From positions 186,001 to 250,000 of the forward strand of contig NZ_JAAMQU010000009.1 in assembly GCF_013522925.1 (NCBI RefSeq): 64,000 bases of DNA, read 5' to 3'. Position numbers and translations under genes: made by a program. Shown piece after piece: positions 1 to 8,115 of this stretch; positions within the stretch are counted from its first letter, which is position 1; every line of letters starts with the position of its first letter. Below the pieces are notes generated by a model. That model was not told where the DNA came from. It searched no databases and saw nothing but the letters and a program-made list of their open reading frames with translations. Source of the DNA: Pseudomonas japonica (GTDB lineage: Bacteria; Pseudomonadota; Gammaproteobacteria; Pseudomonadales; Pseudomonadaceae).

Positions 1-750
1 CCGGAGCGCGCGCTGTTCGTCCACGGCGGCCACGGTGCCGCCCAGTTCAGGGCAGGCGCGGACCATGGCGAAGAGCATCCCGGGCAGCACGGTGTCGATC
101 CCGAACAGCGCGCTGCCGTCGACCTTGCCGGGGGTATCCAGGCGCTTTTCTGGCCGCCCGATCAGGCGAAACTCACTGGCGGGCTTGAGGGTGATCGCGG
201 TCGGCAGCGGCAAGCGCGCGGCAGCGTCCGCCAATTGGCCATAGCGCAATCGCCGCCCGCTGGCGGGATGGATGACCTCGCCCCGGCGGGCCTGGCATTC
301 GCCGGCGGTAACACCCCAGCGCTGGGCAGCGGCGTCGATCAGGATCATGCGCGCGGCGGCCCCGATCTCCCGCATGGGCTGCCAGAGTGTCCTGATCGTC
401 AGCGATCCTCCGGTGAACTGATCCATGCGCGCCCCTCCGTACAAGCGGGCATCAGGCGGCGCGTGGCGCAGTTGTACCTGGTCAAGGTCGACTTCAAGCT
501 CCTCCGCGATCAGCATCGGCAGAGACGTATAGGTGCCCTGGCCCATCTCGATCTTCGCCATGGTCAGCGTGATACGGCCGTCGTGATCGATGCTCACGAA
601 GGCGCTGGGCTGAAACGGCGACGACTCCGCCGCCACCACGCCCGAAGGCATGAAGCCAAACCCCACCATCAGCCCGCCGCCGAGCGCGACACCTGCCTTG
701 AGCAAGCCGCGGCGGCTGAGGTTCACTTCGGGAAGGTTCATGATGCTCAT
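1..750 (-). CDS. Molybdenum hydroxylase large subunit (isoquinoline 1-oxidoreductase beta type), 3' end cut by the window
   Basis: The open frame runs from an ATG at 750-748 to the window edge without a stop, giving the first 250 residues. After [10 protein letters not shown] comes a twin-arginine signal (SRRGLLKAG, about residues 13-21) and a hydrophobic stretch, so the enzyme is probably exported folded by Tat. The following [42 protein letters not shown] segment is typical of the molybdopterin-binding subunit of periplasmic aldehyde/isoquinoline oxidoreductases. The family hydroxylates aldehydes or N-heterocycles using a Mo cofactor. Its ATG overlaps the stop of the upstream [2Fe-2S] subunit gene in an ATGA, so the two are translationally coupled. 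The substrate cannot be read from the sequence, and more than half of the protein lies outside the window. Confidence 0.88.
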   Translation of the reverse strand, partial: MSIMNLPEVNLSRRGLLKAGVALGGGLMVGFGFMPSGVVAAESSPFQPSAFVSIDHDGRITLTMAKIEMGQGTYTSLPMLIAEELEVDLDQVQLRHAPPDARLYGGARMDQFTGGSLTIRTLWQPMREIGAAARMILIDAAAQRWGVTAGECQARRGEVIHPASGRRLRYGQLADAAARLPLPTAITLKPASEFRLIGRPEKRLDTPGKVDGSALFGIDTVLPGMLFAMVRACPELGGTVAAVDEQRALR

Positions 751-1217
751 GCCTGCTTCGACGCCTGCAGCCGGGCCGCGTGCTTGATGGCTTCACGAAT
801 GCGAGGGTAGGTACCGCAGCGACAAATGTTGCCGCTCATGGCATTGTCGATGTCTGCATCGGTGGGTTGGGCGGTGCTGGCCAGCAGCGTGGCGGCCGCG
901 ACGATCTGGCCTGGCTGGCAGTACCCGCACTGCACTACCTCGACGGCCAGCCAGGCGGCCTGCACCGCCTGGCCTGTCGCAGTGGCGCCAATGCCTTCGA
1001 TGGTGACGATGTGCTTGCCTTCCAGCGAACCTACCGGCAGCACGCAGGCGCGCTTGGCGTGGCCGTCCACCTGCACCGTGCAGGCCCCGCAGAGTGCCAT
1101 GCCACAGCCGAACTTGGTGCCCGTCAGCTGAGCCACGTCTCGCAGCACCCACAGCAGCGGTACATCGGGAATGACGTCGAACTCACGCGTGCTTCCATTG
1201 ATCATCAACTGGACCAA
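747..1217 (-). CDS. [2Fe-2S] subunit of the same molybdenum hydroxylase (isoquinoline 1-oxidoreductase alpha type)
   Basis: This small iron-sulfur subunit passes electrons from the Mo subunit encoded directly downstream. The N-terminal half has the plant-ferredoxin cluster motif [16 protein letters not shown] followed by a distant Cys in KRACVLPV. The C-terminal half has the second cluster motif QCGYCQPGQ...[12 protein letters not shown]. All eight cluster cysteines are visible. I chose the TTG at 1217 because AGGAG lies 8 bases upstream and family members start close to the (M)VQLxING strand. A GTG at 1265 and an ATG at 1205 are in frame and cannot be excluded. Length from TTG is 156 residues, normal for the family. 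The stop overlaps the ATG of the large subunit by four bases. Confidence 0.88.
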   Translation of the reverse strand: MVQLMINGSTREFDVIPDVPLLWVLRDVAQLTGTKFGCGMALCGACTVQVDGHAKRACVLPVGSLEGKHIVTIEGIGATATGQAVQAAWLAVEVVQCGYCQPGQIVAAATLLASTAQPTDADIDNAMSGNICRCGTYPRIREAIKHAARLQASKQA

Positions 1218-1690
1218 CTGGCTCACTCCTGCAAAGGTCGGACTCTGGGCTGTTGCATACGCCACTGTACGTGCAGCCCTGTCGTCGCCCTTAGCGTGTT
1301 TGTGCTGAGGATGGAAGCCGATTGCTTTTATTCGAGCGCGGCAGGCTTCGGATCGAGGAGCAGCCGGGGGGCTGATCGGGAGGTGGCAGCAGTCAGCCGC
1401 TTCATTCGTGCCCGCTGGGGCGATGCGGGGTCGGCCTTTACCGGGGACAGGTAGCCGCCTTCAGGAACGATTTTGCTCACGGCAGGCTATAGCACAGAGT
1501 GTCTATCCGGACCGTTCGGGCGCGCCCTACAGTGCAAACGCCCTGGGACGTGAATCCATACGAGGCCGCAGATAGGCTCGCTGGGCACCACTGTTTTCTC
1601 GATGTTCCACTGCCATCCTGATCTCATTCTTCACGCGGCACCTTTGTTGATGCCCGTGGCCACATGTTCTGAAAAACAGCGAGGCGCGCA
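1218..1690. other. Intergenic region between divergent genes
   Basis: About 470 bases separate the iron-sulfur subunit (minus strand) from the hydrolase at 1691 (plus strand). Open frames crossing this region have no recognisable protein features. The promoters of both genes should lie here, but I see no clear -35/-10 pair or palindrome. Confidence 0.5.
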
Positions 1691-2545
1691 ATGAAAAAGT
1701 ACACGGTATCGGCCAATGGCATCCGCCAGTTCGTCATCGAAGAAGGCGACGGCCCGCCAGTGGTATTGCTTCATGGCTTTCCGGAAACCAACTATGCGTG
1801 GCGCTACCAGATCCCGGCGCTGTCCAAACATTACCGAGTGATCGCCCCCGACCTTCGTGGCTACGGCGAAACCGACAAACCCGCAGGCGGGTATGACAAG
1901 CGCAACATGGCCAAGGACCTGCACGACCTGCTCGGCGAGCTGGGCGTATCTAAAATCGCGCTGATCGGCCATGACCGGGGCGCCCGGGTCGCCACGCGCT
2001 TCGCCAAGGACTATCCGCAGCTGGTGGACCGCTTGGTGGTGATGGACAACGTGCCCACCCGGATCGTCTCCCGAGACCTCAACGCCGAAGTGGCCAAGGC
2101 GTACTGGTTCTTCCTGTTCCACCTGGTCCCCGACCTGCCAGAGGCCCTGATTGCTGGCAAGGAAGAAGTATGGCTGCGCTATTTCTTCTCGGACTGGTGC
2201 TTCGATCCCACGACCATCTCCGGCGAAGCCTTCGACACTTATGTGCGGGCGTACAAGGCACCCGGCGCGGTACGTGGCGCCATGGCTGACTATCGGGCCA
2301 ATGCGGTGGACGTCGCCCAGGACCAGGAAGACGCCGACGTGAAGATCGCCTGCCCGGTCATGGCGCTGTGGGGCGCGGACTTCCATGCCGTGGGCAAGCT
2401 GTTCGACATGGCCAAGGTATGGGCGGAAATGGCCGACAACCTTGAGGCGCACCCTATTGCCGAGAGCGGCCACCTTCCACAGGAAGAACAACCGGAAGTG
2501 GTCAACGGGCTGTTGCTGAAATTCCTCGACGGCTGGCGCGGTTGA
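1691..2545 (+). CDS. Alpha/beta hydrolase of the haloacetate dehalogenase / epoxide hydrolase family
   Basis: The protein has 284 residues and no signal peptide, so it is probably cytoplasmic. The oxyanion motif HGFPE is at residues 28-32. The nucleophile elbow is GHDRG with Asp95, not Ser, which points to the dehalogenase/epoxide hydrolase branch that attacks through an Asp ester. The catalytic His is in SGHLPQEEQP near the C-terminus. DLRGYGETDKP and MDNVPT are also characteristic. Fluoroacetate dehalogenases share GHDRG-(A/G)-R and the DYRA segment seen here, but the exact substrate is not decidable. It appears monocistronic; the next gene is convergent. Confidence 0.85.
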   Translation: MKKYTVSANGIRQFVIEEGDGPPVVLLHGFPETNYAWRYQIPALSKHYRVIAPDLRGYGETDKPAGGYDKRNMAKDLHDLLGELGVSKIALIGHDRGARVATRFAKDYPQLVDRLVVMDNVPTRIVSRDLNAEVAKAYWFFLFHLVPDLPEALIAGKEEVWLRYFFSDWCFDPTTISGEAFDTYVRAYKAPGAVRGAMADYRANAVDVAQDQEDADVKIACPVMALWGADFHAVGKLFDMAKVWAEMADNLEAHPIAESGHLPQEEQPEVVNGLLLKFLDGWRG

Positions 2546-2641
2546 TTCCTGAACGATGGCAAAGGAGGCGCCACCGAGGCTTTGACACCCCCACCCCAGC
2601 ATCTCGCTGTCGCCAGGGCTGGGCTTTATAGGCGTGTGGCA

Positions 2642-3277
2642 TCAGTCCCAAGGCAGTACAAAGTCCGCCCGGTCCTTGTAGCGCTCTATTAAACAGGCGT
2701 TAGGTTCGTCCACTGTTTCAGCCCATGCCTGTGCCTGGGAACGGGTACGCCCGTAGCGCTGATGGCGCTCTACCAGGCGCGCCATTCGCGTGGCGCTGTT
2801 CACCTCAACATACCATTGGTCGTCGAAGAGCTCGGCGATCCGCGCCCAGGGCCCTTCAGGCAGCAACAGGTAGTTGCCTTCGGTGATCACTAATTGGACC
2901 TCGCAGCTTACGGGGATGGCGTTGGCGATGGGTTCTTCTATCTCCCGGGCAAACTTCGGCAGGTAGACGATGTCATCCTCACAGGCCCTGAGCCTCAGCA
3001 GAGCGGCCCGGTAGCCGTCCACGTCGAAGGTATCGGGCGCGCCTTTGCGCGTTTGCCGTCCGATCCGTACCAGCTCCTGATTAGCCAAATGAAACCCGTC
3101 CATAGGTACCACTACGGCCCTCGGTCCCAACGCGGCGGCCAGCAGGTGAGCTACCGTGGACTTGCCCGAGCCAGGCGTGCCGGCGATGCCTAGCAGCGCA
3201 CGCCTTCCGCTATGCATCAAGGCTTGCGCCCGTTCGAGGGCATGGGATGGTAACTGCAGGTTCAATAGCACTGTCAT
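2642..3277 (-). CDS. Nucleoside/nucleotide kinase family protein (P-loop, pantothenate/uridine kinase-like fold)
   Basis: The 211-residue protein has a Walker A loop GTPGSGKST near residue 33, then VVVPMDGFHLANQEL and KGAPDTFDVDGY, the substrate-lid pattern of the uridine kinase / PanK-like family. ITEGNYLLLPEGPW supplies the second nucleotide-binding strand, and the C-terminal ERHQRYGRTRSQAQAW is the arginine-rich lid. Members include YggC- and FrcK-like sugar or nucleoside kinases; the substrate is unknown. Start ATG at 3277 is preceded by AAGGAC. The gene stands alone, convergent with the hydrolase at 1691-2545. Confidence 0.82.
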   Translation of the reverse strand: MTVLLNLQLPSHALERAQALMHSGRRALLGIAGTPGSGKSTVAHLLAAALGPRAVVVPMDGFHLANQELVRIGRQTRKGAPDTFDVDGYRAALLRLRACEDDIVYLPKFAREIEEPIANAIPVSCEVQLVITEGNYLLLPEGPWARIAELFDDQWYVEVNSATRMARLVERHQRYGRTRSQAQAWAETVDEPNACLIERYKDRADFVLPWD

Positions 3278-3664
3278 AGGTAAGGTCCTTCTCTGTGCCG
3301 AATGGCTCGATGCGCTTTGATTCGCTAGCCGAGGGCGCCTGCATTCGCCGCGGTTCTACCGTTCCGACACCATTGATGGATTCACGCGTTGTACCCTGAT
3401 ACTCGGATTGGCCTGGTCACCAACGGTTCGGAAAACATGCTGATAAGCTTGGCCGGCAGGCTTGGCTGACGGCCCGCCTCAGCAGGCGCGCCTCCAAAGC
3501 GGGCGAATACAGCCGCTCTATCCAGCGCCTCGCATCGACTGCGCTGATGATTACTATCGAGCGGCCCGCCTCTGGCCTTGCCTGAGTGCCCTCTATAATC
3601 CCCTACCCTTTTCTCCCCCGCTCCCCGCTCGCCCTCGGGCGACATTCTTTACCGGAACCGCACC
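3278..3664. other. Divergent intergenic region
   Basis: This stretch of about 390 bases lies between the kinase (minus) and the MFS gene (plus). It holds a candidate TATAAT promoter element for the MFS gene, annotated separately, and no credible coding frame. Confidence 0.5.
3571..3599 (+). promoter_or_regulatory. Candidate sigma-70 promoter for the MFS gene
   Basis: A perfect TATAAT (3594-3599) lies about 65 bases before the MFS start codon. The hexamer 17 bp upstream, TCTGGC (3571-3576), is a poor -35, so the call rests on the -10 element alone. Confidence 0.35.
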
Positions 3665-4891
3665 ATGCCAACCTCCAGTCAGGCCCCTCGCGGCCTACCC
3701 GAACATAGCCAACAGAGCGTCAAACAGCAGTGGCTTGCGATCCTCTCGGTCGCCGTGGGCGCCTTCGCCCTGGTGACCAGCGAGTTTCTGCCCGTAGGCG
3801 TACTCAACGATGTGGCCAGCGACCTGGGCATCAGCGCCGGCCACGCCGGCTTGATGGTTACCCTGCCCGGCATAGCCGCCGCCCTCGCGGCGCCCTTGCT
3901 GTCCGTGGGCATTGGCGCGATGGACCGGCGTTATCTGCTGATCGGCCTTACGCTGTTGATGGTGATCGCCAACTCGGTGGTCGCCTACGCCAGCGACTTC
4001 AGCCTGCTGCTGTTCGGTCGTGTGCTGCTGGGTGTGAGTATCGGCGGCTTCTGGTCCACGGCCATTGCGCTCAGCGGCCGCCTGGCCCCCAAAGGCGTGG
4101 GTGTGGCCCAGGCCACCTCATTCATCATGGCCGGGGTGACTCTGGCGACCGTGCTGGGCGTGCCTGTGGGCACCTGGCTAAGCGGCCTGATGGGATGGCG
4201 CATGACCTTCCTGGTTACTGCGCTGGTGGGTGTGCCGGTGTTGCTGGCGCAAATCCTGCTGTTGCCGCGGCTCAACCCCGACAAGGCCATTCGCATCAGT
4301 GACCTGCCAGCCTTGTTCATCAATCCGCAAGCGCGGGTTGGGCTGATCGCCGTATTGCTGATTGGCCTGGCGCACTTCGCCGCGTACACCTATGTGGCCC
4401 CCTTCTTCAAACAAAGCGGTGGGTTCGACGGGCCTACTATCGGCTCGCTGTTGTTGCTCTACGGCATCGCCGGGGTTGCCGGTAATGTGTTCGCAGGCTT
4501 CGCCGCAAACCGCAGCGTGCGTTACACCCTGTTGCTGGTTGCCCTGATGATCGCCACCAGTACCGCCCTGTTCCCCTACTTCGCCACCGGCCTTACCGGC
4601 GCTGCCATGTTAATCGCGCTGTGGGGCTTTGCCTTCGGCGCCTTCCCGGCCTGCGCCAGTATCTGGATGTTCGTGGTAGCGCCCAAGGATGTGGAACGTG
4701 GGATGCCACTGTTCGTGGCCCTGTTCCAGGTGATCATTGCTGTAGGTTCGTTCTTTGGCGGGCAGATTGTCGACCAGCTCGGCAGCTCGGTGCTGATGAG
4801 CCTGGCTACCGCCTTGGTGGGCTGCGGTTTTGTGTTGGTATTGGTGCTAGGGCGTAACGTCAGCAATAGCTTGGCGGCTCAGGCCCAGTAA
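3665..4891 (+). CDS. MFS drug/sugar efflux transporter (DHA1, AraJ/SotB type)
   Basis: The 408-residue protein has twelve predicted hydrophobic segments. The first is WLAILSVAVGAFALVTSEFLPVGVL, with the TSEFLPVG signature of the AraJ/SotB/YdhP group of DHA1 exporters. The loop 2-3 motif is replaced by MDRRYLL. Motif C-like GVTLATVLGVPVGTWLSGLMGWR appears after TM4. It sits in the inner membrane and should export small organic molecules by proton antiport; the substrate is unknown. It is transcribed alone, upstream of the operator-preceded hydrolase group. Confidence 0.85.
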   Translation: MPTSSQAPRGLPEHSQQSVKQQWLAILSVAVGAFALVTSEFLPVGVLNDVASDLGISAGHAGLMVTLPGIAAALAAPLLSVGIGAMDRRYLLIGLTLLMVIANSVVAYASDFSLLLFGRVLLGVSIGGFWSTAIALSGRLAPKGVGVAQATSFIMAGVTLATVLGVPVGTWLSGLMGWRMTFLVTALVGVPVLLAQILLLPRLNPDKAIRISDLPALFINPQARVGLIAVLLIGLAHFAAYTYVAPFFKQSGGFDGPTIGSLLLLYGIAGVAGNVFAGFAANRSVRYTLLLVALMIATSTALFPYFATGLTGAAMLIALWGFAFGAFPACASIWMFVVAPKDVERGMPLFVALFQVIIAVGSFFGGQIVDQLGSSVLMSLATALVGCGFVLVLVLGRNVSNSLAAQAQ

Positions 4892-4972
4892 TGCTCAAAG
4901 CGGAGGGGCGAAGGCCTCCTCCGCCAGCTCTCACACGGTCTTCAACCGGCGAGGTGGAGCAGCCCTCGAAAA

Positions 4973-4987
4973 AGATTTAAAAAATCT
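4973..4987. promoter_or_regulatory. AT-rich inverted repeat next to operator copy 1
   Basis: AGATTT-AAA-AAATCT is a perfect inverted repeat of 6-bp arms lying one base upstream of the TAGAC...GTCTA operator. It may be part of the core promoter or a second protein site for the hydrolase gene at 5055. Confidence 0.35.
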
Positions 4988-4988
4988 C

Positions 4989-5003
4989 TAGACGACCGGT
5001 CTA
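4989..5003. promoter_or_regulatory. Operator copy 1, TAGACGACCGGTCTA
   Basis: The 15-mer has inverted arms TAGAC / GTCTA and contains the 8-bp palindrome GACCGGTC. It lies 51 bases before the start of the hydrolase gene at 5055. An identical copy occurs before the DJ-1 gene at 5916. The arms resemble TetR-family NemR-type boxes (TAGACC...GGTCTA, recalled knowledge), which respond to electrophiles. No regulator gene directly adjoins the sites. Confidence 0.6.
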
Positions 5004-5054
5004 ATCAGGACTAATGTAACCCACACACCACCTCACAGCAGAAAGGAAACCGCG

Positions 5055-5825
5055 ATGAAAACCCCGACCAGGCTGGCTGCCTTCATCTCTTCACTGGCCT
5101 TCATGGCCCACATGGGCGTCGCCTCCGCACAAGCAACATCGGCAAGCACACCCGCCAAAACCGTGGTGCTGGTACACGGGGCATTCGCCGACGGCTCGTC
5201 CTGGAACAAAGTCATCCCTTTGCTGCAGCAAGCCGGGCTGAAGGTGATCGCGGTGCAGAACCCGCTGGACTCGCTGGCAGGCGATGTGGCCTACACCAAC
5301 CGCGCTATCGCAGACGCCGAGGGCCCCGTGGTGCTGGTTGGCCATTCCTGGGGCGGCGCTGTGATCACCGATGCCGGTGCGAACGAGAAGGTTCACTCCC
5401 TCGTGTATGTCGCCGCCTTCGCACCCGCTGACGGCCAATCTGCGCTGGACACTACCAAAGGCTACCCGCACAGCCCCGGACAGGCTTCGTTCGTGAAGGA
5501 CCAGGCCGGCTACGTGAAAGTCAGTGATGAAGGCGTGGCCAAATTCTTCGCTCCCGACCTGTCGCCCTCGGAACAAGCCCTCGTCGCTGCTGGCCAAGGC
5601 GCGCTGAACAGCCACGCGCTGGGCGAACCGGTGCAGCATGTGGCCTGGCACAATGTGCCCTCCTACGCCGTGATCGCCACCAAGGACGCGATCATTTCCC
5701 CCCAACAGCAAGCCGACCAGGCCAAACGCATGAACGCCGTGTCCGTGGAAGTGCCCTCCAGCCACGTCGCGATGCTGTCGTATCCCCAGCAAGTCGCAGA
5801 CCTGATCATCAAGGCCGCCAAATGA
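5055..5825 (+). CDS. Exported alpha/beta hydrolase (serine esterase-like)
   Basis: The 256-residue protein starts with a signal peptide, MKTPTRLAAFISSLAFMAHMGVASAQA, so it is probably periplasmic. VLVHGAFADGSSWNKVIPLLQQAG supplies the oxyanion hole, GHSWGG the nucleophilic Ser, and SSHVAMLSYPQQVADLI the catalytic His. The short-lid family with this HGAFADGSSW pattern is widespread and mostly uncharacterised. The ATG follows AAAGGAAAC. Operator copy 1 lies just upstream. The next gene has its own copy of the operator, so this group probably responds to the same regulator. Confidence 0.85.
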   Translation: MKTPTRLAAFISSLAFMAHMGVASAQATSASTPAKTVVLVHGAFADGSSWNKVIPLLQQAGLKVIAVQNPLDSLAGDVAYTNRAIADAEGPVVLVGHSWGGAVITDAGANEKVHSLVYVAAFAPADGQSALDTTKGYPHSPGQASFVKDQAGYVKVSDEGVAKFFAPDLSPSEQALVAAGQGALNSHALGEPVQHVAWHNVPSYAVIATKDAIISPQQQADQAKRMNAVSVEVPSSHVAMLSYPQQVADLIIKAAK

Positions 5826-5845
5826 CTTTTTATTTGGCCGATCTA

Positions 5846-5860
5846 TAGACGACCGGTCTA
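5846..5860. promoter_or_regulatory. Operator copy 2, TAGACGACCGGTCTA
   Basis: This is identical over all 15 bases to the copy at 4989-5003. It lies 55 bases before the DJ-1/PfpI gene at 5916, nearly the same distance as copy 1 from its gene. The repeated position supports a shared repressor. Confidence 0.6.
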
Positions 5861-5915
5861 TTCAAACCCTGAAACACTTCTCCTACTGCACATCACTCAC
5901 TACAGGAAACGCAAA

Positions 5916-6602
5916 ATGAAAATCCTCATGGTTCTGACCTCGCATGACACCCTCGGCAACACCGGCCGCAAAACCGGGTTCTGGCTCGAAGAACTGGCAG
6001 CGCCCTACTACGCGTTCCTCGACGCCAAGGCGGACATTGTCCTGGCCTCGCCCAAGGGCGGCCAACCGCCGCTTGACCCGAAGAGCAACGAGCCATCCTT
6101 CCAGACAGACCTGACCCGCCGCTTTGAAGCCGATGCCACCGCCACCGCATTGCTCGCCAGCACCGTGCGCCTGGACAGCGTTTCGGTAGCCGACTTCGAC
6201 GCCGTGTTCTATCCCGGTGGCCACGGCCCGCTGTGGGACCTGGCTGAAAGCCGTACTTCCATCCAGCTGATCGAGGCGTTCCAGGCGGCCGGCAAACCTA
6301 CGGCTTTGGTGTGCCATGCGCCTGGTGTGCTTCGCCATGTGAAAAACCCCGATGGCACGCCGCTGGTGCAGGGCAAAAAAGTCACCGGCTTCACCAACAC
6401 CGAGGAAGAGGCGGTAGGCCTCACCAACGTGGTGCCCTTCCTGGTAGAGGACGTGCTCAAGGCCAACGGCGGTGTGTACTCCAAGGGTGCGGACTGGGCT
6501 TCTTATGTGGTCAGTGACGGCCTGCTGATCACTGGCCAGAACCCAGGCTCCTCCAGCGAAGCTGCGAACGTGCTGATCAACCAACTGGGAGCAAGCAAAT
6601 GA
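5916..6602 (+). CDS. DJ-1/PfpI family protein (type 1 glutamine amidotransferase-like, Hsp31/glyoxalase III-like)
   Basis: The 228-residue cytoplasmic protein has the DJ-1 nucleophile elbow in ALVCHAPGVL (Cys133, His134) and the partner acid in GFWLEEL (Glu25/26). ADFDAVFYPGGHGPLWDL gives the flavodoxin-like strand. Long DJ-1 members of this type act as cofactor-free glyoxalases or deglycases on methylglyoxal. Its stop overlaps the ATG of the aldehyde dehydrogenase at 6599 (ATGA), so the two are coupled and may act together on reactive aldehydes. Confidence 0.86.
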   Translation: MKILMVLTSHDTLGNTGRKTGFWLEELAAPYYAFLDAKADIVLASPKGGQPPLDPKSNEPSFQTDLTRRFEADATATALLASTVRLDSVSVADFDAVFYPGGHGPLWDLAESRTSIQLIEAFQAAGKPTALVCHAPGVLRHVKNPDGTPLVQGKKVTGFTNTEEEAVGLTNVVPFLVEDVLKANGGVYSKGADWASYVVSDGLLITGQNPGSSSEAANVLINQLGASK

Positions 6603-8053
6603 CTAACGTATCCCGCAGCGCAGCATTCACAAGCCTGTTCGACGGCCCGTACTACCTCAGCATCGCCGGCAAGCTGGTCCAGGCCGAGGATTCGTTCGAC
6701 GTCATGAACCCGGCCACCGGCCAGGTGCTGGCCAAGGCCCCCGCCGGCACGCCACAGCAACTCGACGACGCGGTAGCCGCGGCCAAGTTAGCGTTCAAGT
6801 CCTGGTCGGCGCTGAGCTATGACGAGCGCGAAGCCTATCTGGTGGCCTACGCCGATGCGCTGGAAGCACATCGGGACGAGCTCGCCGTGCTGCTCACGCT
6901 GGAGCAAGGCAAGCCCCTGAAAACCATGGCCGAGCCTGAGGTTGACCAGTCGATTTCCTGGATTCGCCAGATCGCGGCGCGGCGCATTCCGGTAGAGATC
7001 GTTGAAGAGAACGACAGCCATATCGTGGAGTTGCACCACACCCCATTGGGCGTGGTCGGCGCGATCACACCGTGGAATTTCCCTGTGCTGCTGGCGCTGT
7101 GGAAAGTGGCGCCGGCGTTGCTGACCGGCAATACCATGGTCATTAGGCCCTCACCGTTCACCCCGCTGACCACCTTGCGTTTCGGCCAGATCGCTCAATC
7201 GGTGCTGCCTGCCGGCGTGCTGTCCGTGGTGTCTGGCGGCAATGAGCTCGGCCCGCAAATGACCGCACACCCGGACATCGCAAAGATCAGCTTCACCGGC
7301 TCTACCGAAACCGGCAAGCACGTGATCCGTTCGGCGGCGGGCACGGTCAAGCGCCTTACGCTGGAAATGGGCGGCAACGACGCAGCCATCGTGCTCCCCG
7401 ACGCCGACTGGAAGGCCGCCATCCCCCAGCTGTTCTGGGGCGCGATCGGTAACTCCGGCCAATGGTGTGTCGGCATCAAGCGGCTGTATATCCACCGCTC
7501 GTACCACCAGGAATTTGTCGCTGCATTCGTGGACTATGCGCGGCAGCAGAAAATGGGCGATGGCCTGGACCCGCAGGTCACTGTAGGCCCCGTGCAGAAC
7601 AAGATGCAGTTCGACAAGGTTCGCGAGTTCCTGGACGACATCAAGGCCAACGGCCAGAAGATCGTGCTGGGCGGCGAAATCGATGAAAGCCGGGCGGGTT
7701 ACTTCATCCCTGTCACTGTGGTGGACAACCCGCCGGAACAATCCCGGATTGTGCAGGAAGAGCAGTTCGGCCCGATTGTTCCGATCATCGTATATGACCA
7801 CGTCAATGATGTGGTGGAGCGCGCCAACAACAGCCCGTACGGGCTTGGCGGTTCGGTGTGGGGCCGCGATACCAGGGCTGCAGTGGCCGTCGCCAATCGG
7901 TTGGAAACCGGCATGGTGTGGGTAAACGAAATACATACCCAAGGCGTGGACGTTCCTTTCGGCGGCCATAAGCAATCCGGCGTGGGAACCGAGGGCGGGC
8001 ACGAAGGGCGCCTGTTGTTCACCAACCCCAAAACCGTGCTGATCAAGAAGTGA
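6599..8053 (+). CDS. Aldehyde dehydrogenase family protein
   Basis: The 484-residue protein is a full-length NAD(P)-dependent aldehyde dehydrogenase. PWNFP with Asn160 forms the oxyanion hole, FTGSTETG is the cofactor loop, Glu256 in LEMGGND is the general base, and Cys290 in NSGQWCVGIKR is the nucleophile. Two positions are unusual. The normal KPS(E/D) cofactor segment reads VIRPSPFTPL, replacing the usual Lys with Arg, and the Cys loop lacks the common CC-x-A-x-SR form. It is translationally coupled to the DJ-1 gene and lies behind operator copy 2, consistent with detoxifying aldehydes. Substrate unknown. Confidence 0.88.
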   Translation: MTNVSRSAAFTSLFDGPYYLSIAGKLVQAEDSFDVMNPATGQVLAKAPAGTPQQLDDAVAAAKLAFKSWSALSYDEREAYLVAYADALEAHRDELAVLLTLEQGKPLKTMAEPEVDQSISWIRQIAARRIPVEIVEENDSHIVELHHTPLGVVGAITPWNFPVLLALWKVAPALLTGNTMVIRPSPFTPLTTLRFGQIAQSVLPAGVLSVVSGGNELGPQMTAHPDIAKISFTGSTETGKHVIRSAAGTVKRLTLEMGGNDAAIVLPDADWKAAIPQLFWGAIGNSGQWCVGIKRLYIHRSYHQEFVAAFVDYARQQKMGDGLDPQVTVGPVQNKMQFDKVREFLDDIKANGQKIVLGGEIDESRAGYFIPVTVVDNPPEQSRIVQEEQFGPIVPIIVYDHVNDVVERANNSPYGLGGSVWGRDTRAAVAVANRLETGMVWVNEIHTQGVDVPFGGHKQSGVGTEGGHEGRLLFTNPKTVLIKK

Positions 8054-8061
8054 GCCTGTGC

Positions 8062-8084
8062 ACGGCCCCTCTCGCGGGGGCCGT
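8062..8084 (+). terminator. Perfect 8-bp hairpin after the aldehyde dehydrogenase gene
   Basis: ACGGCCCC (8062-8069) pairs with GGGGCCGT (8077-8084) around a 7-base loop, directly after the stop at 8053. There is no U-run, so it may weaken rather than end read-through into the CynX-type gene. Confidence 0.4.
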
Positions 8085-8115
8085 TCGCTACCTTGCCCTG
8101 CCTGGAGACCGAATC

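Noticed and set aside
780..1454. A 224-codon plus-strand frame opposite the iron-sulfur subunit gene
   Set aside because: The opposite strand carries all eight cluster cysteines of the [2Fe-2S] subunit; this frame has no features.
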